From Eubacterium sp. An11 (GTDB lineage Bacteria > Bacillota > Clostridia > Lachnospirales > Lachnospiraceae): DNA of 64,000 nucleotides. Under the pieces are notes generated by a model. The model saw only the letters and a program-made list of their open reading frames with translations. It made no database searches and was not told the origin of the DNA. Where the stretch lies: NCBI RefSeq assembly GCF_002161065.1, contig NZ_NFLV01000006.1, positions 62,001 through 126,000 of the forward strand, given 5' to 3'. Shown in pieces: positions 35,290 through 45,900 of the stretch. Position 1 is the first letter of the stretch, and each line of letters begins with the position of its first letter. A program made the position numbers and the translations under genes.

Positions 35290-36774
35290 TTACAGGTTTG
35301 TATATCCCATAAGGGATAAATCTACTTCTCTTGCGCAGTCGCGGCCCTCGCGGATGGCCCATACCACCAGGGACTGTCCACGGTGCATATCTCCGGCTGC
35401 AAATACTTTATCCACATTTGTCTTATAGGATCCTGCTTCTGTTTTTACGTTACTCCGCTCGTTGGTGTCCACGCCAAAAGCTTTAGTCACATAGGACTGG
35501 CTTCCCAGGAATCCTGCCGCAATGAGAACCAGATCCACCGGAACTTCGTATTCACTGCCAGCCACTTCCGCCATGATGTTCCGGCCAGCCTTTTTGTCAA
35601 ACTTGCTTTCCAGTTTAACAAGTTTTGCTTTGCAGACCTCTCCCTTTTCATTGGCGATAAATTCTTTGACCGTGGTCTGATATACCCGCGGATCTTTACC
35701 GAAGACAGCGATGGATTCTTCCTGACCGTAGTCAGTCTTGCAGACTCTCGGCCACTCCGGCCAAGGGTTATTTGGCTGTCTCTCGTCCGGCAGTTTCGGC
35801 ATCATCTCCAGCTGGAGCATACTCTTGCAGCCCAGACGGATGGATGTTCCCACACAGTCGTTGCCTGTGTCACCGCCGCCGATCACCATGACATTTTTAT
35901 CTTTGGCGTCGATATATTTCTTATCAGCAAAATTGGAATTCAGCAGGCTTTTTGTGGTGGCCGTCAGATAATCCACCGCGAAATAAATGCCTTTGCTCTT
36001 TCTTCCCGGCACCTTCAGATCTCTCGGATCAGAAGCGCCGCAGCACAGCACGATGGCATCGTACTCTTCTTTCAGCTCCTCTGCCTTGATGTCCACACCC
36101 ACGTTGACGCTGGTCTTGAAGGTGACGCCTTCCTCTTTCATAATATCGATCTTTCGCTCGATATAAATCTTTTCCAGCTTCATATTCGGGATTCCGTACA
36201 TCATCAGTCCACCCGGACGGTCAGAACGCTCATAGACTGTCACGGAATGTCCACGCATATTCAGATAATGTGCCACTGTCAGTCCTGATGGTCCGGAACC
36301 TACGACGGCTACCTTTTTGCCGGTCCGCACAGCCGGCGGTTCCGGTTTGGCAAGACCTCTCTCGTAGGCCCGCTCGATGATGCTCAACTCTTTTTCTTTA
36401 ATATTGATCGGGTCCCCGTTCAAATTACAGGTACAGCCTACCTCGCAAGGATGCGGGCAGACCCGCCCGGTAAATTCCGGGAACGGGTTTGTCTTTTTTA
36501 ATCTCTGGTACGCTTCATCCCAGTTTCCAGTATAAGTCGCATCATTCCACTCAGGAATCAGATTATTCAACGGGCATCCGGTCACCATTCCATTGATCAG
36601 AATACCGGACTGGCAGAACGGCACACCGCAGTTCATACATCTGGCTCCCTGTATTTCCTGTTCTTTCCGGGACAGAGGGGTATGAAATTCATTGAAATGT
36701 CTGATTCGTTTTAACGGCGCTTCCGCAACGCTTTCTTTTCTTTCATATTCCAAAAATCCAGTTGGCTTTCCCAC
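35290..36774 (-). CDS. gltD: Glutamate synthase (NADPH) small subunit
   Basis: Supplies electrons from NADPH to the large subunit through FAD and iron-sulfur clusters. The 494-residue protein has an N-terminal cysteine region (GARCMNCGVPFCQSG and GRVCPHPCEVGCTCNLN) holding [4Fe-4S] clusters. These are followed by an FAD-binding VAVVGSGPSGLTVAHYLNMR and an NADPH-binding MVIGGGDTGNDCVGTSIR, then the C-terminal VFAAGDMHRGQSLVVWAI. It is 12 bases downstream of gltB and forms an operon with it. Length and motif order match the bacterial subunit. Confidence 0.96.
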   Translation of the reverse strand: MGKPTGFLEYERKESVAEAPLKRIRHFNEFHTPLSRKEQEIQGARCMNCGVPFCQSGILINGMVTGCPLNNLIPEWNDATYTGNWDEAYQRLKKTNPFPEFTGRVCPHPCEVGCTCNLNGDPINIKEKELSIIERAYERGLAKPEPPAVRTGKKVAVVGSGPSGLTVAHYLNMRGHSVTVYERSDRPGGLMMYGIPNMKLEKIYIERKIDIMKEEGVTFKTSVNVGVDIKAEELKEEYDAIVLCCGASDPRDLKVPGRKSKGIYFAVDYLTATTKSLLNSNFADKKYIDAKDKNVMVIGGGDTGNDCVGTSIRLGCKSMLQLEMMPKLPDERQPNNPWPEWPRVCKTDYGQEESIAVFGKDPRVYQTTVKEFIANEKGEVCKAKLVKLESKFDKKAGRNIMAEVAGSEYEVPVDLVLIAAGFLGSQSYVTKAFGVDTNERSNVKTEAGSYKTNVDKVFAAGDMHRGQSLVVWAIREGRDCAREVDLSLMGYTNL

Positions 36775-36786
36775 GATTCTCCCCTC

Positions 36787-39700
36787 CTATCCTCTTTTTA
36801 TCTCATAAAATGCTTCAATCTGCGCCTGTTCTGCACTTAAGCCCTTGCCTTCCAGCTCGGAAATCTTCTGCAGAACCTTCTTGTAATCATGCGGAATGAT
36901 CTTCTTAAATTTCGGCAGATATTCGCTGAAGTTATTCAGAATTTCTTTTCCTTTTTCGGAATTGGTATACGCCACATGATCTGTGATCATGTCCTTAATC
37001 TCCATAACATCGTATTTGGATACGATCGGCTCGGAAGAAACCATCTCTCTGTTGAGCCGCAGGTACAGGTCACTGTCCTCATCGAGAACATAGGCCACAC
37101 CGCCGCTCATGCCGGCCGCAAAGTTCTTACCGGTTTTACCGATGATCAGAACCTTTCCTCCCGTCATGTATTCACAGCCGTGATCTCCGACGCCTTCCAC
37201 GACCGCTGTAGCTCCGGAGTTACGAACACAGAAACGTTCTCCCGCCACACCGTTGATGTAGGCCTGGCCGCTGGTCGCACCGTAAAGAGCCACGTTTCCG
37301 ATGATGATATTGTCATCCGCTTTGAAACGGATTCCCTTCGGAGGATATACGATCAGTTTTCCGCCGGATAAGCCTTTGCCAAAGTAATCGTTGCTGTCTC
37401 CGATCAGCTCCAGGGTCAGTCCCTTCGGAATAAATGCACCGAAGCTCTGTCCGCCGGCGCCGGTACACTGCACAGTAAATGTGTCGTCATCCAGCGTATC
37501 CTGATATTTCTTGGTAATCTCAGATCCAAACATGGTGCCGAGGGCTCTGTTGGTGTTGCCCACGTCGATGGAAATGCTTCTCTTCTGTTTTTTATCCAGT
37601 GCTGTCTTTAATTTATTGAGAAGAATCTTCGCATCCACAGTCTTTTCCAGCTCAAAATTATATTCATTCTTTTTGTTGTAGCAGATCGGATGAGTCTTAT
37701 CCAAATACGGATTATCCAGAATTTTGGATAAATCCAGATGGTATTTCTCCTGTGCTTCCGGACGCTCTTTCAATAAATCTGTCCGTCCCACCAGTTCATC
37801 CACAGTGCGCACGCCAAGTTTTGCCATGTACTCTCTCAGTTCCTGGGCGATGAACATCATGTAATTGATGACGTATTCCGGTTTTCCTTTGAAACGTTTT
37901 CTCAGTTCCGGATTCTGTGTTGCCACACCAACCGGACAGGTATCCAGATTGCAGACACGCATCATGACGCATCCCATGGTGATCAGCGGACCGGTGGCAA
38001 AACCGAATTCCTCTGCTCCCAGAGCCGCCGCGATGGCCACGTCTCTTCCACTCATGAGCTTTCCGTCTGTCTCGATGATAACCTTGTTACGCAGATCATT
38101 CTGAATCAGCGTCTGGTGTGTTTCTGCCAGGCCCAGCTCCCATGGAAGTCCCGCATTGTAGATAGAGTTTCTAGGCGCCGCTCCTGTACCTCCGTCATAA
38201 CCGGAAATCAGGATGACCTGCGCACCGGCCTTTGCCACACCGGCAGCAACCGTACCGACGCCGGCTTCAGATACCAGCTTGACAGAAATCCGGGCATCTT
38301 TGTTGGCATTTTTCAGATCATAAATTAACTGTGCCAGGTCCTCGATACTGTAAATATCGTGGTGCGGTGGCGGGGAAATCAGACCCACGCCCGGCGTTGA
38401 GTGTCTGGTCTTTGCCACCCACGGATAAACCTTGGCTCCAGGCAGATGACCGCCCTCGCCCGGTTTTGCACCCTGGGCCATCTTGATCTGAATCTCCTGC
38501 GCGCTGACCAGATAACGGCTGGTCACACCGAAACGTCCGGAAGCCACCTGTTTGATGGCGGAACATTTATTCAGTCCGTCCGGTCCGACGGTCAGTCTCT
38601 CCAGATCCTCGCCGCCTTCACCGGTATTGGATTTACCATGGATCTTATTCATGGCGATGGCCAGAGTCTCATGGGCTTCTTTGGAGATGGAACCGTAACT
38701 CATGGCTCCTGTCTTAAATCTCCTTACAATGGACTCAGCCGGTTCCACTTCCTCAATCGGAATTCCCTTTTCCGGATATTCAAAATCAATCAGTCCCCGC
38801 AGGGTGATCGGTGCATTTTCTTTATTGATCATGGACGTATACTGTTTAAACAGTTCATAATTTCCCGTCCATGTGGCTGTCTGTAAAGTATGAATGGTCA
38901 GCGGATTATAGAGATGTTCTTCCTTTCCGCTTCTGTACTGGTGTGTTCCCTCGCTGTCCAGAGTCAGGTCATTGGTCAGTCCCAGCAGATCGAACGCTTT
39001 GGAATGGTGCACATCCACATCTTCCGCGATATCATCAAGGGTGATACCTTCCACCCGGCTGACGGTGTTGGTAAAGTATTTGTCAATGACATCTTTGCTG
39101 ATGCCCACCGCCTCAAAGATCTGGGAACCCTGATAGGACTGCAGAGTGGAAATACCCATCTTGGAGGCAATCTTCACGATACCGTGCAGCACTGCGTTAT
39201 TGTAATCATCCACGGCCGCATAATAGTCTTTTTTCAGCAGACCGTCCTGGATGAGTTTCTTAATACCAAACTGCGCCATGTACGGATTGATGGCACAAGC
39301 GCCGTAACCAAGCAGTGTGGCAAAATGATGCACCTCTCTCGGTTCTCCACTTTCCAGAATAATCTTCACCGATGTACTCTTCTTTGTCTGAATCAGATGC
39401 TGATGCACTGCGGATACCGCCAGCAGAGACGGGATCGCCACATGATTTTCATCCACACCCCGGTCAGTCAGAATGACAACCGTCGCACCGTTTTTGTGGG
39501 CCTGGTCCACTTCGATGCAGAGACGCTGGATGGCCTTTTCCAGATTGGTGCCCTTATAATAAGTAATCGGCACATCCTTCGTCACGATATTATGAATCTT
39601 TGCGTAACGGATCTTTAACAGGTCCGTGTTGGTAAGAATCGGATTATTTACTTTTAATACCCGGCAGTTCTCCGCCTTTTCTTCGAGGATATTTCCCTCA

Positions 39701-41325
39701 TCTCCAATATAAATAGAAGTAGAGGTGACGATTTCCTCCCGCAGGGCGTCAATCGGAGGGTTGGTTACCTGGGCAAACATCTGCTTAAAGTAGTTAAACA
39801 GCGGCTGATGCATTTTGGAAAGCACCGGCAGCGGGGAATCGATACCCATGGCGCCGATGGCTTCATTTCCATTTAAGGCCATCGGAAGGATCGCCGATTT
39901 CAGATCCTCATAGGTATAGCCAAAGGCCTTCATCAGTCGGTTATTTTCTACATAGTCATATTCTTCCACAGCCACATTCGGAATCTTCAGATCAGAAAGC
40001 TGTACCAGGTTATCAGACAGCCATTCACCGTAAGGCTGTTTCTTAACATAAGAATCTTTTAATACTTCATCGTCAATGAGCTCACCTTTTACAGTGTCGA
40101 CCAGAAGCATTTTGCCCGGATGCAGTCTCTCTTTCTTCACAATGTGAGTGACGTCAAAATCCAGCACACCCACCTCAGAAGAAAGGATCAGCTGATCATC
40201 ATCGGTAATATAGTAACGGGAAGGTCTCAAACCATTTCTGTCCAGAACGGCTCCCATGATATCTCCGTCAGAGAACAGAATGGATGCCGGGCCGTCCCAC
40301 GGCTCCATCATAGTAGCATAATACTGATAGAAGTCTCTCTTTTCCCGGCTCATACTCTCATCATTCTGCCACGGCTCCGGAATGAGGATCATCACTGCCA
40401 GAGGCAGAGGCATACCGCTCATCACCAGGAATTCCAGCGTATTATCAAGTCTTGCGGAGTCAGAACCATTCGGATCCACAACCGGAGTCAGCTTTGTCAT
40501 TTCATCTTTCAGATAATCGGACTCCATCTTCTCTTCCCGGGCGAGCATCTTGTCGGCGTTACCCCGGATAGTGTTGATCTCACCATTATGAACAATATAA
40601 CGGTACGGATGCGCTTTCTCCCAGCTAGGCACTGTGTTGGTGGAGAAACGGGAATGTACCAGTGCAATGGCAGATTCATAATCCGGATCATGGAGATCCG
40701 CATAGAAGTTACGAAGCTGTCCCACCAGGAACATTCCTTTATATACGATGGTCCGGCTGCTCAAAGAAACCACGTAAGAGAAATCATTGGACTGCTCAAA
40801 TACTCGTCTTACAATGTAAAGACGACGGTCAAAATCCACACCTCTCGGCACATCAAACGGACGTTTCACAAAGCCCTGCATGATATAAGGCATGCAGTCT
40901 TTGGCCTTCTTTCCGAGGATCTCCGGCTGTACCGGAACCTCTCTCCATCCGAGGAAATTCAGTCCCTCTTTCTCCACGATAATTTCGAACATTTTCTTGG
41001 CGCGGTTTCTCTTCAATTCATCCTGCGGCATGAAGAACATACCAATACCATAATCTCTTTCCTGACCAATAAAAATGCCGAGGGAATCACAGGCTTTCTT
41101 GAAGAACTTATGGGAAATCTGTACTAAGATTCCTACTCCATCACCTGTCTTACCCTCGGCGTCTTTGCCGGCTCTATGTTCAAGATTTTCAACAATTTTC
41201 AATGCATTGGACACTGTCGCATGGCTCTTGATTCCCTTGATATTTACCACGGCTCCGATACCGCAGTTATCATGCTCAAAGGAGGAATCATACAGGCCCT
41301 GCTGCACTCTCTCCTGATGATACAT
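36787..41325 (-). CDS. gltB: Glutamate synthase (NADPH) large subunit
   Basis: Makes two glutamates from glutamine and 2-oxoglutarate. The 1,512-residue protein has the four classical parts. The class II glutaminase begins at Cys21 after a short propeptide (HDNCGIGAVV). A central domain follows. The FMN synthase domain (about 830-1230) includes GGEDLERL, KPGEGGHLPGAKV and the [3Fe-4S] ligands CVMMRVCNLDTCPVG. The C-terminal beta-helix domain contains GAGGQSFGAFIPKG. The start has a moderate AGGG ribosome site. Together with gltA and nifJ it makes a glutamate-synthesis route from pyruvate plausible. Confidence 0.96.
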   Translation of the reverse strand: MYHQERVQQGLYDSSFEHDNCGIGAVVNIKGIKSHATVSNALKIVENLEHRAGKDAEGKTGDGVGILVQISHKFFKKACDSLGIFIGQERDYGIGMFFMPQDELKRNRAKKMFEIIVEKEGLNFLGWREVPVQPEILGKKAKDCMPYIMQGFVKRPFDVPRGVDFDRRLYIVRRVFEQSNDFSYVVSLSSRTIVYKGMFLVGQLRNFYADLHDPDYESAIALVHSRFSTNTVPSWEKAHPYRYIVHNGEINTIRGNADKMLAREEKMESDYLKDEMTKLTPVVDPNGSDSARLDNTLEFLVMSGMPLPLAVMILIPEPWQNDESMSREKRDFYQYYATMMEPWDGPASILFSDGDIMGAVLDRNGLRPSRYYITDDDQLILSSEVGVLDFDVTHIVKKERLHPGKMLLVDTVKGELIDDEVLKDSYVKKQPYGEWLSDNLVQLSDLKIPNVAVEEYDYVENNRLMKAFGYTYEDLKSAILPMALNGNEAIGAMGIDSPLPVLSKMHQPLFNYFKQMFAQVTNPPIDALREEIVTSTSIYIGDEGNILEEKAENCRVLKVNNPILTNTDLLKIRYAKIHNIVTKDVPITYYKGTNLEKAIQRLCIEVDQAHKNGATVVILTDRGVDENHVAIPSLLAVSAVHQHLIQTKKSTSVKIILESGEPREVHHFATLLGYGACAINPYMAQFGIKKLIQDGLLKKDYYAAVDDYNNAVLHGIVKIASKMGISTLQSYQGSQIFEAVGISKDVIDKYFTNTVSRVEGITLDDIAEDVDVHHSKAFDLLGLTNDLTLDSEGTHQYRSGKEEHLYNPLTIHTLQTATWTGNYELFKQYTSMINKENAPITLRGLIDFEYPEKGIPIEEVEPAESIVRRFKTGAMSYGSISKEAHETLAIAMNKIHGKSNTGEGGEDLERLTVGPDGLNKCSAIKQVASGRFGVTSRYLVSAQEIQIKMAQGAKPGEGGHLPGAKVYPWVAKTRHSTPGVGLISPPPHHDIYSIEDLAQLIYDLKNANKDARISVKLVSEAGVGTVAAGVAKAGAQVILISGYDGGTGAAPRNSIYNAGLPWELGLAETHQTLIQNDLRNKVIIETDGKLMSGRDVAIAAALGAEEFGFATGPLITMGCVMMRVCNLDTCPVGVATQNPELRKRFKGKPEYVINYMMFIAQELREYMAKLGVRTVDELVGRTDLLKERPEAQEKYHLDLSKILDNPYLDKTHPICYNKKNEYNFELEKTVDAKILLNKLKTALDKKQKRSISIDVGNTNRALGTMFGSEITKKYQDTLDDDTFTVQCTGAGGQSFGAFIPKGLTLELIGDSNDYFGKGLSGGKLIVYPPKGIRFKADDNIIIGNVALYGATSGQAYINGVAGERFCVRNSGATAVVEGVGDHGCEYMTGGKVLIIGKTGKNFAAGMSGGVAYVLDEDSDLYLRLNREMVSSEPIVSKYDVMEIKDMITDHVAYTNSEKGKEILNNFSEYLPKFKKIIPHDYKKVLQKISELEGKGLSAEQAQIEAFYEIKRG

Positions 41326-41752
41326 GCTCTCACCCTTTCTCTTATACAGTTATAGATAATCCAAACATGATATTCTTTCTCATCTGTCTTGCAGTTATCA
41401 TCTTACCGTATTTCAGGGAATTTGTAAATATAAACATTTTAATCTATTGTCTAATAATTAGTTTTTATTTTTAAATCTTTATTATTTTCAGATTATTTTG
41501 AGCTATATCTCCTATTTTGTTCTTATTTATCACAATTTACATCTAAAAATCCAGCTGATTGCATTCAAAAAAATGCAATTCTTTTTGTCAGCAGAGTGTG
41601 ACAGTCTTTTGAGAGCACATTTATATATACAATTAATACAATTTAAAACGAATGAGAATTATTTTGTTCCTTCACAAAATATACAGCCATTGGAAATAAT
41701 TTCAGCAGAAAATACACTTTTGCAATAAATATATTTATATCAAAAAATATTC

Positions 41753-41781
41753 TTGTAAATCAAAACAAACTATGCTATATT
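41753..41781 (+). promoter_or_regulatory. Promoter of a possible small RNA
   Basis: TTGTAA (41753-41758) and TATATT (41776-41781) are 17 bases apart, pointing away from gltB into a region without a gene. Confidence 0.5.
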
Positions 41782-41787
41782 GATGTT

Positions 41788-41885
41788 AGGAAAGCACCTG
41801 CTCTGTAAGCGGAGCCTTCCTGACATAAAAACATCTTTAATGACTTCGCCTATCCTGAGTGCAGACAGGATAGGCAAATTTATTT
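41788..41885 (+). ncRNA. Candidate small RNA of about 100 nt
   Basis: Directly after the promoter at 41753-41781 come two hairpins. The first has AGGAA (41788-41792) paired with TTCCT (41817-41821), with GCTC/GAGC inside. The second has a perfect 10-base stem (41848-41857 with 41866-41875) followed by a T-rich stretch. There is no ribosome site or frame of note between them. No known RNA family is recognised. The rest of 41326-41967 is AT-rich and seems empty apart from the gltB promoter region. Confidence 0.45.
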
Positions 41886-41967
41886 CTCACTTCTTTTTTT
41901 ATCTAAAAGAGCCAGAAATGCAATGACAATAAATATTTTTTCAATATTTTATTTTTTATTAATATAT

Positions 41968-42675
41968 TTACAAATCTCCCACAATCCTCTTCAATATTTC
42001 CAGCAGCTCCTCCTCGCTCTCCACGATATAGTCCGGCTGATGCCGGATAATTGAAGTATCGTTGTGATGGCGGTTTAAAAGTATCATATGCCAGCCGGCC
42101 GCTCCGGCTCCTTCCACATCGTTTTCGATGGAATCACCAATGTACCAGGTTTCATCCCGGTTGAGATCCAGGGCCTGTTCTACCGCCCGGAAGGTGCGCA
42201 CATCCGGCTTGAAGTATCCGACGGTGTCGGAGACAAAGATTTTGTCGTCAGAAAACCAGCGTTCCAGACCCATCCCCCGGATCTTTTCCATCTGGTGATC
42301 GGTATCTCCGTTGGTGAGGATTGCCAGGGAAACATTGCGATTTTTCAGCAGATCGAGAATCTTCTCCATTGTTTCAGAGATATCCAGATGCTGCTGGTGT
42401 TTCCGGTAAGCGTGCTGGAATTCCAGGGCTTCTTCCTCCGTGATCGCAAATCCAAAGTCCTCCATCGCATGCGTCATACGGTAAACGCCGGCGCCGTCCA
42501 CCGTCATGGTGCCCGCCATTACCTGGTCAAAAACTTTGTCGCTGTGCACGCGCGAAGCCGCATACAGTGCATACATATCTATATCATATTTATCCTGCCA
42601 CAGTTCTTTAAATGCCCGTTCAAAAGGCTGAACCATATCGTACAGGGTTTCATCCACGTCAAATATTATGTTCAT
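41968..42675 (-). CDS. HAD-family hydrolase (YjjG/pyrimidine-nucleotidase-like)
   Basis: The 235-residue protein opens with the HAD nucleophile motif IFDVDETLYD, has motif II in LAILTNGD, the motif III lysine near VGYFKPD and motif IV in WYIGDSIENDVEGA. A helical cap lies between residues 15 and 95. The profile fits small-molecule phosphatases such as nucleotidases or phosphoglycolate phosphatase; the substrate cannot be named. It has a weak, distant ribosome site (AAGGA). It is monocistronic, between a possible small RNA and nifJ. Confidence 0.88.
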   Translation of the reverse strand: MNIIFDVDETLYDMVQPFERAFKELWQDKYDIDMYALYAASRVHSDKVFDQVMAGTMTVDGAGVYRMTHAMEDFGFAITEEEALEFQHAYRKHQQHLDISETMEKILDLLKNRNVSLAILTNGDTDHQMEKIRGMGLERWFSDDKIFVSDTVGYFKPDVRTFRAVEQALDLNRDETWYIGDSIENDVEGAGAAGWHMILLNRHHNDTSIIRHQPDYIVESEEELLEILKRIVGDL

Positions 42676-42786
42676 TTTCTACTTTGTTTTCCTTCTATTG
42701 TTATAGTGTCATTGTTTTATATTGCACCATCATTTTACGTGGCGCAATTGGTCCACAGTGTTTTTTCCCGTAAAGCTTATATTTCA

Positions 42787-42823
42787 GAAAAAACTCCCAC
42801 AGGAAAAGATTTCCCGCGGGAGT
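42787..42823 (-). terminator. Rho-independent terminator of nifJ
   Basis: On the minus strand a 14-base stem (42823-42810 with 42806-42793, two mismatches) is followed by TTTTTTCTG. A second hairpin (42871-42861 with 42856-42846) lies between it and the nifJ stop. Confidence 0.85.
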
Positions 42824-42916
42824 CTCTGTACATTTTATATTGGGAGACGGAAAGAGAATACTCTTTCCGTCCCGTCCATATCTGAGAATCGTGCACGCGG
42901 CACTTCCAGATATATT

Positions 42917-45900
42917 TTATTTGTAGAGTTCTACCATTCTCTTCAGTTTCTCGTAACGAGCCTTTGCAGCTTCTTCGGATTCTTTGAAGAGTTTCTCTGC
43001 TCTTTCTGGGAATGGTTTCACCAGACGAGTATAACGAGCCTCGTTGTTCAGGAATTCCTGATAAGAACCGTCGCCCTCTTTGGATGTCAGAGTGAATGGA
43101 TTCTTTCCTTCTGCTTTCTTAGCTGGGTCGAAGGAGAAGAGGTTCCAGTAACCAGCCTTAACGGCTTTCTTCATCTCATCCTGGCAGTGGTTCATTCCGC
43201 CTTTGGCGATTCCGTGAAGTTCACATGGAGCGTATCCGATGATCAGGGATGGTCCGTCGTAAGCTTCTGCCTCTACGAGACATTTAACAGCCTGGTTAGG
43301 GTTAGCGCCCAGAGCAATCTGTGCTACGTATACGTAACCATAGCTCATAGCGATCTCAGCAAGGCTCTTCTTGCTTACTTCTTTACCAGCTGCAGCGAAC
43401 TGACAAACTTCACCGATGTTGGAAGCTTTGGATGCCTGTCCACCTGTGTTGGAGTACATCTCTGTATCGAATACCATTACGTTTACGTTCTCGCCGGAAG
43501 CAAGTACATGGTCAAGTCCGCCGAAACCGATATCGTATGCCCATCCGTCACCACCGAAGATCCAGATGGATTTCTTGGAGAGATACTGTTTCTTCTCAAG
43601 AACTTCTGCAGCATCCGGGCATCCGGCAGCGGCAGCTTTTTCCAGTTCTGCGATCAGGGCTTTTGTATCAGCCATGTTCTCTCTGGTGTTCTCTTTTGTC
43701 TCCATGAACTTGTTGAATGCAGCCTTGAATTCGTCTGTTGCTTTATCGGAAGCAGCCATCTTCTGTAATTTAGCGATAGCCTGTTCACGTAAAGTCTTCT
43801 GTCCAAGGTACATACCGAAACCATGCTCAGCGTTGTCCTCGAATAAGGAGTTCGCCCAGGCAGGACCCTGTCCGGAGTCTTTGTTTACAGTATATGGACA
43901 TGTTGCAGCAGGTCCGCCCCAGATGGAGGAACATCCTGTTGCGTTACTGATGTACATCTGCTCACCAAATAACTGAGTGATCAGACGAGCGTAGGATGTC
44001 TCTGCACATCCTGCACAGGATCCGGAGAACTCAAGCAGCGGCTGGTTGAACTGGGAACCTTTTACAGTTGTATCTGCAGGTGCGCCCGGTTTCTTTCCAA
44101 CGCTTGCTACCAGGTAATCGAATACTGGCTGCTGATCTGCCTGGGATTCCTGAGGTACCATCTGGATAGCTGCTGTCGGGCAGACTGTGATACACTCGCC
44201 GCATCCCATACAGTCTAACGGAGATACGCTCATTGTATATTTGTATTCGCTTGCTTTCGGTTTTGTATCTGCAACCTTCATGTTATCAGGTGCAGCTTTG
44301 ATCTCATCCTCGCTTACCATGAACGGACGGATTGTAGCATGGGAACATACAAACGCACACTGGTTACACTGGATACATTTCTCAGGATCCCATTCAGGAA
44401 CTGTTACGGCTGTACCACGTTTCTCGTATGCGGAAGCACCCAGCTCGAACTGACCGTCTGCGATATCCTTGAATGCGGATACTGGCAGGTTGTCGCCATC
44501 CATAAGTCCGATAGGTTCCATTAACTCTTTTACCATCTTCACTGTTGCAGGACGACCTTCCAGTTCTGGTGCCGGAGCATCCGGTTCCGGATTGGACCAG
44601 GAAGCTGGAACCTCTACTTTATGAAGAGCGTCTACACCAGCGTCGATTGCTTTGTAGTTCATCTCTACTACTGCGTCACCCTTCTTGCTGTAGGACTTCT
44701 TAGCAGCTGCTTTCATGTACTCAACTGCTTCCTCGATCGGCATCAGGTTCGCAAGTTTGAAGAACGCGGACTGAAGGATTGTGTTGGTACGTTTACCCAT
44801 ACCGATCTCAATCGCTTTGTCGATAGCGTTGATGGTGTATAACTGAATGTTGTTGTCTGCAATGTATTTCTTGGACTCTGCAGGCATATGTTTGTCTAAT
44901 TCTTCGTCGCTCCACTGGCAGTTGATCATGAAGATTCCGCCTGGTTTTACGTCCTGAACCATCTTGTAGCCTTTTACAACGTAAGATGGGTTATGACAGG
45001 CAACGAAGTCAGCCTGGTTGATGTAATACGGGCTCTTGATCGGGTTGTCACCAAAACGAAGGTGAGAAATTGTGATACCACCTGTCTTCTTGGAGTCATA
45101 CTGGAAGTAAGCCTGGATATATTTATCTGTGTGGTCACCGATGATCTTTGTGGAGTTCTTGTTAGCACCAACAGTACCGTCTCCGCCAAGACCCCAGAAC
45201 TTACATTCTACTGTACCAGGAGCAGATGTGATCGGAGCAGGTTTAACCTCCGGCAGGGACAGATTTGTAACATCGTCCACGATACCGATTGTGAAACGAG
45301 GCTTCGGATCATCTTTCTGAAGCTCTGTATATACAGCGAATACAGATGATGGAGGGGTATCTTTGGAACCTAATCCATAACGTCCGCCTGTAAGAACGAT
45401 ATCGTTAAGACCAGCTTCACGAAGAGTAGCAGCAACATCCAGGTACAGAGGCTCGCCTAAGGAACCTGGCTCTTTTGTACGGTCAAGAACTGCAATCTTC
45501 TTCACTGTCTTAGGAAGTACCTTCAGTAATGAGGAGGATACCCATGGACGATATAAACGAACTTTAACTAAACCAACTTTTTCGCCGGCCTTTGTCAGAT
45601 AATCGATAACTTCTTCTGCAACGTCACAGATGGATCCCATAGCGATGATCACACGGTCTGCATCCGGAGCGCCGTAGTAATTGAATAAGTCGTAGTCTGT
45701 GCCTAATTTTTCATTGATTTTTGCCATGTATTTCTCTACAACAGCCGGTAAAGCGTCGTAAACGGAGTTACATGCCTCACGATGCTGGAAGAAAACGTCG
45801 CCGTTCTCGTGAGAACCGCGCATAGCAGGTTTTTCAGGGTTCAGTGCATGCTCACGGAAAGCTTTTACAGCGTCCATGTTGCACATTTCTTTCAGATCTT

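Noticed and set aside
40120-41127. 335-residue plus-strand frame inside gltB
   Set aside because: Complement of the conserved glutaminase region; no start signal or known domain.
41498-41728. 76-codon plus-strand frame in the gltB upstream spacer
   Set aside because: AT-rich composition, no ribosome site and no recognisable protein pattern.
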